Shown in pieces: positions 32,302 through 40,370 of a stretch of 60,868 nucleotides of DNA; position 1 is the stretch's first letter, and each line of letters begins with the position of its first letter. Both the position numbers and the translations under genes were made by a program. The notes beneath the pieces are model-generated. The model saw nothing but the letters and a program-made list of their open reading frames with translations. It searched no databases and was not told the DNA's origin. This stretch comes from an uncultured Prevotellaceae bacterium (GTDB taxonomy: Bacteria > Bacteroidota > Bacteroidia > Bacteroidales > Bacteroidaceae): contig CACYYG010000018.1 in the NCBI GenBank assembly GCA_902778535.1, forward strand, positions 1 to 60,868, given 5' to 3'.

Positions 32302-33954
32302 TTAAGAATAAAGGTATCTCTTGATGCTTTTCTTCGGTGTCTTCTGGAATTCTTCGCCTTGCAGCAGGATGGCGGAAAGACGGCTGTATGCAGGCAGCTG
32401 CATGTTCAGTTCTTGGCGGTTCTGCTCCATGATGCCCTGCAGTTCGTCGTTGCTGAAGTTTATCAGCTCGTCCTGATCGGGATAGACGAGGGCGATGAGT
32501 TTCTGTTCGCGCTGCACGACGATGCACTCGCTGACCATTGGCATTGAGCTGAGCTTGTCTTCAATTTCCTCGGGATAGATGTTCTGTCCGTTGGCGCCGA
32601 GCAGCATGTTCTTGATACGTCCGCGGATGTAGATGTTGCGGTCGTAGTCCATGGTGGCCAGGTCGCCGGTGTGATACCATCCGTCGCGGTCGATGGCCTG
32701 TGCGGTGGCCTCGTCGTTCTTGTAGTAGCCCAGCATGAGGTGGGTGCCGCGGGTGAGTATCTCGCCGGCCGTGTTATGCGGGTCAGTGCTGCCGATGCGC
32801 ACCTCCATGCCGTCGACGGGGCATCCGCATGAGCCGGGTGCAAACTCGCTGTGGTCGCGGTAGCTGATGAGCGGAGCGCACTCTGTCGTGCCGTAGCCCA
32901 CGGTGAGGGGGAAGCCGATGGACAGCAGGCACTGCTCCACTTCCTTCGACAGCGGTGCGCCGCCGACGATGATTTCGTAGGCCTGGCCGCCGAAAGCCTG
33001 CATCACCTGTTCCAGCACTTTCGCCTTCACCTTTTCCTTCACCACCGGCATGGCCATGAGCAGCTTCATGCGCGGCGTCTGCAACACGGGCAGTACGCGC
33101 TTGCGCACAATCTTCTCGATGATGAGCGGAACGGCGATGATGAGTCTGGGTTTCACGTCGGTGAAAGCCTTGGCGATGAGCGTGGGCGAGGGCAGACGGT
33201 TGAGGAAGAACAAATGGCAACCGTTGCAGAATCCGAAGAGGAACTCGATGCTCAGGCCGTACATGTGGGCCATGGGCAGGATGTCGAGCATGGGCGATCC
33301 CGGTTTTACGTGCTTGCTGAGGCGGTTCAGACAGAAACTGATGTTGCCCCAGAGTGCGCGGTAGGGCAGCATGACGCCTTTCGAGAAGCCTGTGGTGCCG
33401 CTGGTGTAATTGATGAGTGCCAGCTCCTCTGGCTGGTCCTCATGGAAATGCACGTCCTCCTTTGTGAAGGCTCTGGGATACTTGGAGCCGAACATCATAT
33501 TTAAATGTTCACGCGCGTAGTTCAGCTGCTCAGAGCGCGACGTCATCAGCAAGAAGTCGGGCAGGTTGACAATGCCTTCCAGTTGTGGCATCTGCTCCGG
33601 GCTAATCTCCTTTGCCACGTAATCGCCTACGAAAAGCAGGCGTGCCTCGCTGTGGTTGACGATGTTGTGAATCTGCTCGGCGTTGAACTCGTGCAGGATG
33701 GGCACGGCCACTGCGCCGTAGGTCAGCGTGGCGAGGAAAGTGACGGCCCAGTGTGCCGAGTTGCGTCCGCAGATGGCAATCTTGTCGCCTCGCTCGATGT
33801 TGCAGTTCTCAAACAGGATGTGTATCTTGCCAATCTTTCTTGCCACGTCATGGAACTGCAAAGTCTGGCCCTGATAGTCGGTCAGTGCGTTTTCATTCCA
33901 GTTTTTAACAATTGCTTGGCGTATATAATCGTTAAAGCTGTTGCTTGTATTCAT
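32302..33954 (-). CDS. AMP-forming long-chain acyl-CoA ligase, paralogue 2
   Basis: 550 residues from MNTSNSFNDYIRQ; this start sits 24 bp after a strong -7 box, so the upstream in-frame Met is not used. Motifs INYTSGTTGFSKGVM, TVGYGTTECAPL, YHTGDLATMDYD and TPKKSIKRYLYS are present. First gene of the pair; the downstream copy starts 2 bp after its stop. Confidence 0.9.
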   Translation of the reverse strand: MNTSNSFNDYIRQAIVKNWNENALTDYQGQTLQFHDVARKIGKIHILFENCNIERGDKIAICGRNSAHWAVTFLATLTYGAVAVPILHEFNAEQIHNIVNHSEARLLFVGDYVAKEISPEQMPQLEGIVNLPDFLLMTSRSEQLNYAREHLNMMFGSKYPRAFTKEDVHFHEDQPEELALINYTSGTTGFSKGVMLPYRALWGNISFCLNRLSKHVKPGSPMLDILPMAHMYGLSIEFLFGFCNGCHLFFLNRLPSPTLIAKAFTDVKPRLIIAVPLIIEKIVRKRVLPVLQTPRMKLLMAMPVVKEKVKAKVLEQVMQAFGGQAYEIIVGGAPLSKEVEQCLLSIGFPLTVGYGTTECAPLISYRDHSEFAPGSCGCPVDGMEVRIGSTDPHNTAGEILTRGTHLMLGYYKNDEATAQAIDRDGWYHTGDLATMDYDRNIYIRGRIKNMLLGANGQNIYPEEIEDKLSSMPMVSECIVVQREQKLIALVYPDQDELINFSNDELQGIMEQNRQELNMQLPAYSRLSAILLQGEEFQKTPKKSIKRYLYS

Positions 33955-33977
33955 TGCACATTTGCAAAAATTTTGTG

Positions 33978-34009
33978 CAAAGGTACATCTATTTCTGCAC
34001 ATTCGCAAA
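33978..34009 (-). promoter_or_regulatory. Acyl-CoA ligase operon promoter
   Basis: Minus strand TTTG (34009 to 34006), 20-bp spacer, TACCTTTG (33985 to 33978), a near-perfect consensus. It is embedded in a direct repeat, GCACATTTGCAAAAATTTTG at 33957 and GCACATTCGCAAATTTTTTG at 33998. Confidence 0.8.
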
Positions 34010-34153
34010 TTTTTTGTGCAGTTTTTTGTCTTCCGGCTCTTTATTTTTTATTTTCTCACATTCGCCATAGTTTTTTCGACCTGCGGCTGGTCAGGCTTTG
34101 CCAACCGCATGGTTTTGGATTGGCGCAGCAGCCCTATAACTGTATCTGTGCTT

Positions 34154-34274
34154 GAAACACTTTGTTTCGGCGGCAGAAACACTTTGTTTCTACGGCTGAA
34201 ACAAAGTGTTTCATTGACAAAAATTTTTTGAAACACTTTGTTTCATGTGCTGCCGATGTCTTGAAACACTTTGG
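34154..34274. repeat. Array of GAAACA-CTT-TGTTTC palindromes
   Basis: Units at 34154-34168, 34176-34190, 34198-34212 (inverted), 34230-34244 and a half unit at 34263-34274, with irregular spacing (7, 7, 17 and 18 bp). It lies between divergent acyl-CoA ligase and histidine kinase genes. Confidence 0.85.
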
Positions 34275-34489
34275 CGTCATGGTTCTTGGCCGTATCCATA
34301 AAATATGTGTTTATGGCCTACTGCGTTGTCTTTTTGTGGAGCTTTTGCCGTGGGAAAAGTAGTGCTTAAATGATGAAATACGAATTCTGATAATTGAAAA
34401 TATGTAACTATAAGGTGATAAAATACCTAAAAATGTTAAACTTAACGTAAATAATTAACCAAATATTTCATTCATTTCGTTAAACGTTC
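34275..34489. other. Spacer before histidine kinase
   Basis: AT-rich, no gene or repeat recognised other than the -7 box at 34490. Confidence 0.4.
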
Positions 34490-34497
34490 TATCTTTG
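34490..34497 (+). promoter_or_regulatory. Histidine kinase -7 box
   Basis: TATCTTTG, 72 bp before the chosen start; fits TAnnTTTG. Confidence 0.55.
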
Positions 34498-34569
34498 CAC
34501 ACGTCAATACAGCAAAAGACAGAAAATGAAGCTGTGAGCTTCGTTTGCCTGGACACAAATATAAAAAGA

Positions 34570-36135
34570 ATGAAGAAATCAACGATATGGATTATTGCGG
34601 CGGTGATGGGATTATCGTTCCTGGGCCTGCTCTATGTTCAGTTTGGCTACATCGAGGAGATGGCCAAGATGAAGCAGGAGCAGTTTGACGAGAGCGTCAC
34701 CCGCGCATTGTATCAGGCCTCGCACAACCTGGAGATGAACGAGACGCTGCGCTACCTGGAGAAGGACGTCAGCGACGTGGAGCGCCGTGCCTACACGCAG
34801 GACTCAGTCATCGTCGACGGCATCAACGGCAGCATACAGGAGCAGCATGAGTTTGCCGTGTCGGCCGACGACGGCACCGTCTACAGCGCCTTCGAGCTGA
34901 AGACCTTCGCCACGAAGCCGCCCACCATTCCCAAGGCCATCATCATGAAGACCGACAACTCGTCGGTGTCGGAAGCCGCGAAGTCAATGCAGGAAATCGT
35001 GCGCACCCGCTATGTCTATCAGAAGGCACTGCTCGACGAGGTCGTGTACAATATATTATATACGGCGAGCGACAAGCCACTGAAGGAGCGCGTGAATTTC
35101 CTGCTGCTCGACCACGACATCAAGCAGGAGCTGCAGAACAACGGCATCAACCTGGCCTACCACTTCACCGTGTCGACGGCCGACGGACGTGAGGTCTACC
35201 GTTGTCCCGATTATACTGAGCAGGGCATTGAAAAACCCTATTCGCAGAAACTCTTCAAAAACGACCCCGCTTCGAAGATGGGCGTGGTGACGATTCACTT
35301 CCCCGACATGGACAAGTACATCTATTCGTCGGTGCGCTTCATGATTCCCGCCATCATCTTCACACTGGTGCTGCTCGTCACGTTTATCTTTACCATCGTG
35401 GTCATCTTCAGGCAGAAACGCTATACCGAAATCAAGAATGACTTCATCAACAACATGACGCACGAGCTGAAGACGCCTATCAGCAGCATCTCGCTGGCTG
35501 CGCAGATGCTGGGTGACGAAACAGTGCCGAAGAGTCCGCAGATGCAGAAACATCTGGGCGGCATCATCAACGACGAGTCGAAACGACTGCGTTTCCTCGT
35601 GGAGAAAGTGCTGCAGATGTCGATGTTCGACCGAAAGACGGTGTCGTTCAAGAAAAAGGAGCTCGACCTGAACGAGCTGTTGGAGCAGACCGCCTCGACC
35701 TTTTCGCTGCGCGTGGAGCACACCGGCGGACATATCTACACTGAGATTGAGGCTGTTGACTCGGCCATCTACGTCGACGAGGTGCATTTCACAAACGCCA
35801 TCACCAACCTGATGGACAACGCGGTGAAGTATCGCAAGCCCGACGAGCCTGTCGACATCCACCTGCGCACCTGGAATGAGGGCGACAAGTTGTGCTTCTC
35901 GATAGCCGACACGGGACAGGGCATCAAGCGCGAGAACGTGAAGAAAATCTTCGAAAAGTTCTACCGGGTGCATACCGGCAACGTACACGATGTCAAGGGA
36001 TTCGGCCTCGGCCTGGCCTACGTCAAGAAAATCATCAACCTCCACGAAGGCGACATTAAGTGTGAAAGTGAAGTAGGCAAGGGAACAAAGTTTACTATTA
36101 CGCTGCCGGTTTTAGAGGTGAGTGGTGAGAAGTGA
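34570..36135 (+). CDS. rprX: Sensor histidine kinase, RprX-like
   Basis: 521 residues from MKKSTIWIIAAVMG. TM1 is at residues 5-25, a periplasmic sensor domain of about 230 residues follows, TM2 (FMIPAIIFTLVLLVTFIF) is near 255-280. The dimerisation/H-box is NNMTHELKTPISS, and the ATPase has N-box LMDNAVKYR, G1 DTGQGI and G2 GFGLGL. The pairing with an OmpR-type regulator matches Bacteroides RprX/RprY; the name is by analogy. The last residues LEVSGEK and the stop codon are read from a family B repeat arm (36111-36150), so the native C-terminus was replaced. The partner regulator is 535 bp away instead of adjacent. Confidence 0.88.
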   Translation: MKKSTIWIIAAVMGLSFLGLLYVQFGYIEEMAKMKQEQFDESVTRALYQASHNLEMNETLRYLEKDVSDVERRAYTQDSVIVDGINGSIQEQHEFAVSADDGTVYSAFELKTFATKPPTIPKAIIMKTDNSSVSEAAKSMQEIVRTRYVYQKALLDEVVYNILYTASDKPLKERVNFLLLDHDIKQELQNNGINLAYHFTVSTADGREVYRCPDYTEQGIEKPYSQKLFKNDPASKMGVVTIHFPDMDKYIYSSVRFMIPAIIFTLVLLVTFIFTIVVIFRQKRYTEIKNDFINNMTHELKTPISSISLAAQMLGDETVPKSPQMQKHLGGIINDESKRLRFLVEKVLQMSMFDRKTVSFKKKELDLNELLEQTASTFSLRVEHTGGHIYTEIEAVDSAIYVDEVHFTNAITNLMDNAVKYRKPDEPVDIHLRTWNEGDKLCFSIADTGQGIKRENVKKIFEKFYRVHTGNVHDVKGFGLGLAYVKKIINLHEGDIKCESEVGKGTKFTITLPVLEVSGEK

Positions 36136-36658
36136 GAGGTGAGAGAATACATTGGAGGTGAGTGGTGAGAGGTCATTGAGATGATAGTTTTTTACTGTTA
36201 ATGTACTATATGAAAAATAATGATTTCTACTATCGGAAGTTGTCCGTTTATCATCGGGCAATGCAGTTGATGGTAAATGTCTATCAGTTATCACGGGGGT
36301 TCCCTCAAGAGGAACGGTATGGTCTTACTAACCAGATTCAACGTGCTGTCGTATCGATACCATCGAATATTGCGGAAGGTATGGGGCGATTCTCCAACAA
36401 GGAACGTCTGCATTTCCTTGAGATTGCAAATGGTTCCCTAATGGAAGTAATGTGCCAGATAGAGGCAGCCTTGCTATTAGGATATATCAATCAACAGCAG
36501 TTTGATGAACATGAATTGTATATCAACGAAACAGCTAAAATGCTAATTGGACTTAGAAAACATTTTGAAAACTTAGTATAAACCTGGGTGTAGAATTAAG
36601 GGAAAAGAAGCGAAAGATCATATCTCTCACCTCTCACCTCTTACCTCTCACCTCTAAA
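36111..36658 (+). mobile_element. S23-gene element with heptamer terminal inverted repeats
   Basis: Left arm 36111-36150 and right arm 36621-36658 are complementary over about 35 bp with four or so mismatches. Both are tandem GAGGTGA-like heptamers bounded by TTTAGAGG and CCTCTAAA. A second short heptamer run is at 36154-36172. The only gene inside is the four-helix-bundle ORF. The 548-bp unit separates two genes normally adjacent, and its base composition is more AT-rich than both. No target duplication is apparent. Mobility is inferred. Confidence 0.6.
36210..36581 (+). CDS. Four-helix-bundle protein (S23/IVP family)
   Basis: 123 residues from MKNNDFYYRKLSVY; an upstream ATG at 36201 is also in frame. 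Motifs of the S23/intervening-sequence-protein family: LSVYHRAMQLMVNVYQLS, YGLTNQIQRAVVSIPSNIAEG, and the FLEIANGSLMEV helix. Relatives are encoded in 23S rRNA intervening sequences, and the Avd protein of diversity-generating retroelements has this fold. No reverse transcriptase is nearby. The gene sits between terminal inverted repeats inside the two-component operon. Its molecular role is unknown; nucleic acid binding is likely for the family. Confidence 0.85.
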   Translation: MKNNDFYYRKLSVYHRAMQLMVNVYQLSRGFPQEERYGLTNQIQRAVVSIPSNIAEGMGRFSNKERLHFLEIANGSLMEVMCQIEAALLLGYINQQQFDEHELYINETAKMLIGLRKHFENLV

Positions 36659-36669
36659 AAGAAACAATT

Positions 36670-37368
36670 ATGGACGAGAATCTGAAAATTTTGCTGTGCG
36701 AGGACGACGAGAACCTCGGCATGTTACTGAGAGAATATCTGGCCGCAAAGGGCTATGAGGCTGAGCTCTGCCCCGACGGCGAGGCTGGCTATAAGGCCTT
36801 CCTGAAGACCAAGTTCGACATCTGCGTGCTCGACGTGATGATGCCCAAGAAAGACGGCTTCACCCTGGCACAGGAAATCAGGGCTGCCAATCCCGAGGTG
36901 CCCATCATCTTTCTCACTGCCAAGACGCTGAAGGAAGACATTCTTGAGGGCTTCAAGATAGGTGCCGACGACTACATCACCAAGCCTTTCTCAATGGAGG
37001 AGCTGGTCTACCGCATCGACGCCATCCTGCGCCGTGTCCGCGGAAAGAAGAACAAGGAGTCAACGCTCTACCACATCGGTAACTTCACGTTTGACACGCA
37101 GAAGCAGCTGCTCTGCATCGGCGATCAGCAGACAAAGCTCACCACCAAGGAGAATGAGCTCTTGGCACTGCTCTGCTCACACGCCAACGAGATTCTGCAG
37201 CGTGACTTCGCCCTGAAAACCATCTGGATTGACGACAACTACTTCAACGCCCGCTCGATGGATGTCTACATCACCAAGCTGCGCAAGCACCTGAAGGACG
37301 ATCCGCAGATTGAAATCATCAACATCCACGGCAAGGGCTACAAGCTCATCACGCCGGAGGAGGACTAA
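36670..37368 (+). CDS. rprY: OmpR-family response regulator, RprY-like
   Basis: 232 residues. Receiver domain with acidic pair in CEDDENL, phosphorylation site D55 (VLDVMMP), Thr in FLTAKT and Lys in YITKPFS; a winged-helix DNA-binding domain follows (TTKENELLALL, ARSMDVYITKLRKHL, IHGKGYKL). Partner of the kinase at 34570. Its AUG lies 12 bp after the right repeat arm, so the arm is now its 5' untranslated region and may affect its expression. Convergent overlap of 4 bp with uvrA. Confidence 0.9.
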   Translation: MDENLKILLCEDDENLGMLLREYLAAKGYEAELCPDGEAGYKAFLKTKFDICVLDVMMPKKDGFTLAQEIRAANPEVPIIFLTAKTLKEDILEGFKIGADDYITKPFSMEELVYRIDAILRRVRGKKNKESTLYHIGNFTFDTQKQLLCIGDQQTKLTTKENELLALLCSHANEILQRDFALKTIWIDDNYFNARSMDVYITKLRKHLKDDPQIEIINIHGKGYKLITPEED

Positions 37369-40325
37369 ACAATATCACGAAGGAATCGTGGCGTGTGGCC
37401 TTTGGTGCTGCACGCCACTTCTTTTGGTGTACCCGTGCTGAGGATGAGACCGCCGCGGCGTCCGCCCTCCGGTCCCATGTCGATGATGTGGTCGGCCTGT
37501 GTGATGACGTCGAGGTTGTGCTCAATGACGATGACTGTGTTGCCACGGTCCACCAGCTTCCTGAGCACTTGCATCAGGATGCGGATATCCTCGAAGTGAA
37601 GGCCAGTGGTGGGTTCGTCGAGGATGTAGACGGTGCGGCCCGTGTCGCGTTTCGACAGCTCCGTGGCCAGCTTGACACGCTGGCTCTCGCCGCCGCTGAG
37701 CGTGGTCGACGGCTGCCCCAGCTTGATGTAGCCCAGGCCGACGTCCTGGATGGTCTTGATCTTGCGCAGGATGTCGGGCACGTTTTCGAAGAACTCCACT
37801 GCCTGATTGATGGTCATGTCGAGGACATCGGCGATTGACTTGCCTTTGTAGCGCACCTCCAGGGTCTCACGGTTGTAGCGCTTGCCGTGGCACTCCTCGC
37901 ATGGCACCTGGATGTCGGGCAGGAAGTTCATCTCGATGGTTTTGTAGCCGTTGCCGCCGCAGGTCTCGCAGCGTCCGCCCTTCACATTGAACGAGAAACG
38001 GCCGGGCTTGTAGCCACGGATCTTAGCTTCAGGCAGGTTAACGAAGAGCGAGCGGATGTCGGAAAAGACACCAGTGTAGGTGGCGGGATTTGAGCGTGGC
38101 GTGCGTCCGATGGGACTCTGGTCGACATTCACCACCTTGTCTATCAGCTCCAGTCCCTCAATGCTGTCGTAGGGTAGGGGACGCTTCAGTGATCGGTAGA
38201 AATGCTGCGACAGGATGGGCTGCAACGTCTCGTTGATGAGCGTCGACTTGCCGCTGCCGCTCACGCCAGTCACCACGATGAGCTTGCCCAGCGGGAACGT
38301 GGCGTCGATGTGGCGGAGGTTATTGCCGGAGCAGCCGCGTAAAACCAAAGCCCCCCCTATGGCCCCCGAGGGGGCTTCATTTGACTTATTGCAAGGCTTG
38401 CCAGCATGAGTGTCCCCCTCGGGGGACGAAGGGGGAGCTTTTAGGTATTTCGCCGTCAGCGTGTCGGCCTTCATCAGCTCCTCGGGTGTGCCTTGGAACA
38501 CCACCTCGCCGCCTTTGCGTCCGGCACGGGGACCAATGTCGATAATATAGTCGGCAGCCAGCATCATGTCCTTGTCGTGCTCCACCACGATGACGGTGTT
38601 GCCCAAGTCGCGCAGCTCCTTCAGCGAGTGGATGAGGCGCTCATTGTCCCTTTGGTGCAGACCGATGCTCGGCTCGTCGAGGATATAAAGGACGTTGACC
38701 AACTGCGAGCCAATCTGCGTGGCCAGACGGATGCGCTGGCTCTCGCCGCCGCTCAGCGATGCCGACGGACGGTTCAGCGAGAGGTAGTCGAGACCCACGC
38801 CAAGCAGGAAGTCAAGACGCGTGCGTATCTCCTTGAGTATTTCCTTGGCAATCTGATATTCTTGGGAGGTGAGAGGTGGGAGGTGAGAGGTGAGAGATTT
38901 GTCTGCGGTAGATTCTGTGGCAGAGTATTCTCTCACCTCACACCTCTCACCACTCACCTCTAAATCAACAATCCACTGGCGCAGTTCGCCGATGTCCATC
39001 GAGGCCAGCTGGGCAATGTTCTTGTCGTCAATCCTATAGCTCAACGCTTCGCGGTTCAGACGCTGGCCGTGACATTCAGGACATTCACATTCAGCCATGA
39101 ACTGGTCGGCCCATTTCTGCCCAGTCAGTGAGTCGTCGTTGTCGATGACGTCGCGCAGATACTTGATGATGCCGTTGAAGGTGACGAAATAGTCGCTGGA
39201 AGTGTGCACCACGTCCTTGTCGATGCGCACGTCCTCCAAAGAACCGTAGAGAATCTCTGTCATCGCCTCGTCGGGGATGTCGTCCACAGGCGTCTTCAGC
39301 GTGCAGTCATATTTCTGCAGCAGCGCCTCTATCTGCCAGAAGATGAGCTGGCTCTTGTATTTCCCTAAGGGAATGATAGCACCGTCGTGGATGCTCAGTT
39401 TGCGGTTGGGGATGACCTTCGCGAGGTCGATTTCATTGATGTAGCCCAGGCCCTTGCATCGCGGACAGGCACCTTGCGGTGAGTTAAAGGAAAAATTGTT
39501 GGGCGCAGGGTCGCTGTAGCTGATGCCGCTCGTGGGGCACATCAGCCGCTTGGAGAAGAATTTCGGGGCACTCGCTTTTGTGGAAGGAGAACTGTTTACT
39601 TCAAGAATCATGACCAAGCCGTCGCCTTGCTTCATGGCGATACTGACCGACTTCTTCAGCCGCTCGTCGCCTCCAGCTTGTGAGGGGGTGGGGGGAAGGC
39701 TAAGCTTGTCGATGACAACCTCGATGTCGTGGTTCTTGTAGCGGTCTACCTTCATGCCGCGCGTCAGCTCCATCAGCTCGCCATTGACGCGCACGGTGAG
39801 ATAACCCTTGCGGCGCATCTGCTCGAACAGTTCGCGGTAGTGGCCCTTGCGGGAGCGCACTAAAGGAGCCAAAAGGAGAATCTTCTTCCCGGCATAGTCG
39901 GTTTGAATCATCTCTATCACCTTTTCCTCGGTGTATTTCACCATCGGCTCGCCCGTCATGTAGCTGTAGGCGCGTCCGGCACGTGCAAAGAGCAGTCGAA
40001 GGTAGTCGTAAACCTCAGTGGTCGTGCCAACGGTGCTTCGCGGATTCTTGTTCGTCGTTTTCTGTTCGATGCTGATGACTGGCGAAAGTCCCGTAATCTT
40101 GTCTACGTCGGGACGTTCCAGACCGCCGAGGAAATTGCGGGCATAGGCCGAAAAAGTCTCAATATAGCGGCGCTGTCCCTCGGCAAAAATGGTGTCGAAG
40201 GCCAGCGATGACTTACCGCTGCCGCTCAGTCCGGTGATGACGGTGAGCGAATGGCGCGGTATGACCACGTCAATATTTTTCAGATTATGTACGCGTGCGC
40301 CGTAGACGCAGATGTTGTCGGACAT
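37365..40325 (-). CDS. uvrA: UvrA excinuclease ATPase subunit with three repeat-derived insertions
   Basis: 986 residues, damage-recognition subunit of nucleotide excision repair. Walker A motifs are [12 protein letters not shown] and [15 protein letters not shown] signatures [12 protein letters not shown] and [12 protein letters not shown]. The second zinc finger [11 protein letters not shown]...[10 protein letters not shown] is complete. In the first module the usual N-terminal CxxC reads CPTS, followed by CPRCKG, so this finger is probably degenerate. Insertions: residues 209-222 ([16 protein letters not shown], family C), 454-488 ([16 protein letters not shown] to [12 protein letters not shown], family B mini-element) and 630-658 ([15 protein letters not shown] to SGAIGGA, family A, just before the second ABC domain). 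All three keep the frame and avoid catalytic motifs. Confidence 0.95.
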   Translation of the reverse strand: MSDNICVYGARVHNLKNIDVVIPRHSLTVITGLSGSGKSSLAFDTIFAEGQRRYIETFSAYARNFLGGLERPDVDKITGLSPVISIEQKTTNKNPRSTVGTTTEVYDYLRLLFARAGRAYSYMTGEPMVKYTEEKVIEMIQTDYAGKKILLLAPLVRSRKGHYRELFEQMRRKGYLTVRVNGELMELTRGMKVDRYKNHDIEVVIDKLSLPPTPSQAGGDERLKKSVSIAMKQGDGLVMILEVNSSPSTKASAPKFFSKRLMCPTSGISYSDPAPNNFSFNSPQGACPRCKGLGYINEIDLAKVIPNRKLSIHDGAIIPLGKYKSQLIFWQIEALLQKYDCTLKTPVDDIPDEAMTEILYGSLEDVRIDKDVVHTSSDYFVTFNGIIKYLRDVIDNDDSLTGQKWADQFMAECECPECHGQRLNREALSYRIDDKNIAQLASMDIGELRQWIVDLEVSGERCEVREYSATESTADKSLTSHLPPLTSQEYQIAKEILKEIRTRLDFLLGVGLDYLSLNRPSASLSGGESQRIRLATQIGSQLVNVLYILDEPSIGLHQRDNERLIHSLKELRDLGNTVIVVEHDKDMMLAADYIIDIGPRAGRKGGEVVFQGTPEELMKADTLTAKYLKAPPSSPEGDTHAGKPCNKSNEAPSGAIGGALVLRGCSGNNLRHIDATFPLGKLIVVTGVSGSGKSTLINETLQPILSQHFYRSLKRPLPYDSIEGLELIDKVVNVDQSPIGRTPRSNPATYTGVFSDIRSLFVNLPEAKIRGYKPGRFSFNVKGGRCETCGGNGYKTIEMNFLPDIQVPCEECHGKRYNRETLEVRYKGKSIADVLDMTINQAVEFFENVPDILRKIKTIQDVGLGYIKLGQPSTTLSGGESQRVKLATELSKRDTGRTVYILDEPTTGLHFEDIRILMQVLRKLVDRGNTVIVIEHNLDVITQADHIIDMGPEGGRRGGLILSTGTPKEVACSTKGHTPRFLRDIV
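38350..38438 (-). repeat. Family A in-frame palindromic element (uvrA copy)
   Basis: 89 bp, long subfamily, close to the rlmD copy. The outer arm is slightly decayed (GACGAAGGGGGAGC), giving Pro for Leu in [10 protein letters not shown]. Confidence 0.9.
38863..38964. repeat. Family B mini-element inside uvrA
   Basis: 102 bp: arms of about 38 bp made of GAGGTGA heptamers, a centre of about 24 bp, in frame (34 codons). The right arm (38925-38964, reversed) matches the left arm of the S23 element (36111-36150) nearly base for base, including the GAGAATAC end and TTTAGAGG edge. It looks like a non-autonomous deletion derivative. Confidence 0.85.
39660..39700 (-). repeat. Family C repeat inside uvrA
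   Basis: Coding strand CTTCCCCCCACCCCCTCACA then AGCTGGAGGCGACGAGCGGC, encoding [16 protein letters not shown]. Compare the LPPAPSQGAG segment of rlmD. Confidence 0.65.
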
Positions 40326-40370
40326 AAGGTAGGTGATGTGTCAAAATGGAATCTGTGGTTCCTTCTGGAA

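Noticed and set aside
36210-36581. Diversity-generating retroelement (S23 protein resembles Avd)
   Set aside because: No reverse transcriptase, template or variable repeat was found in the window.
36111-36658. Classical insertion sequence
   Set aside because: No transposase motif and no visible target duplication; kept only as a candidate mobile element.
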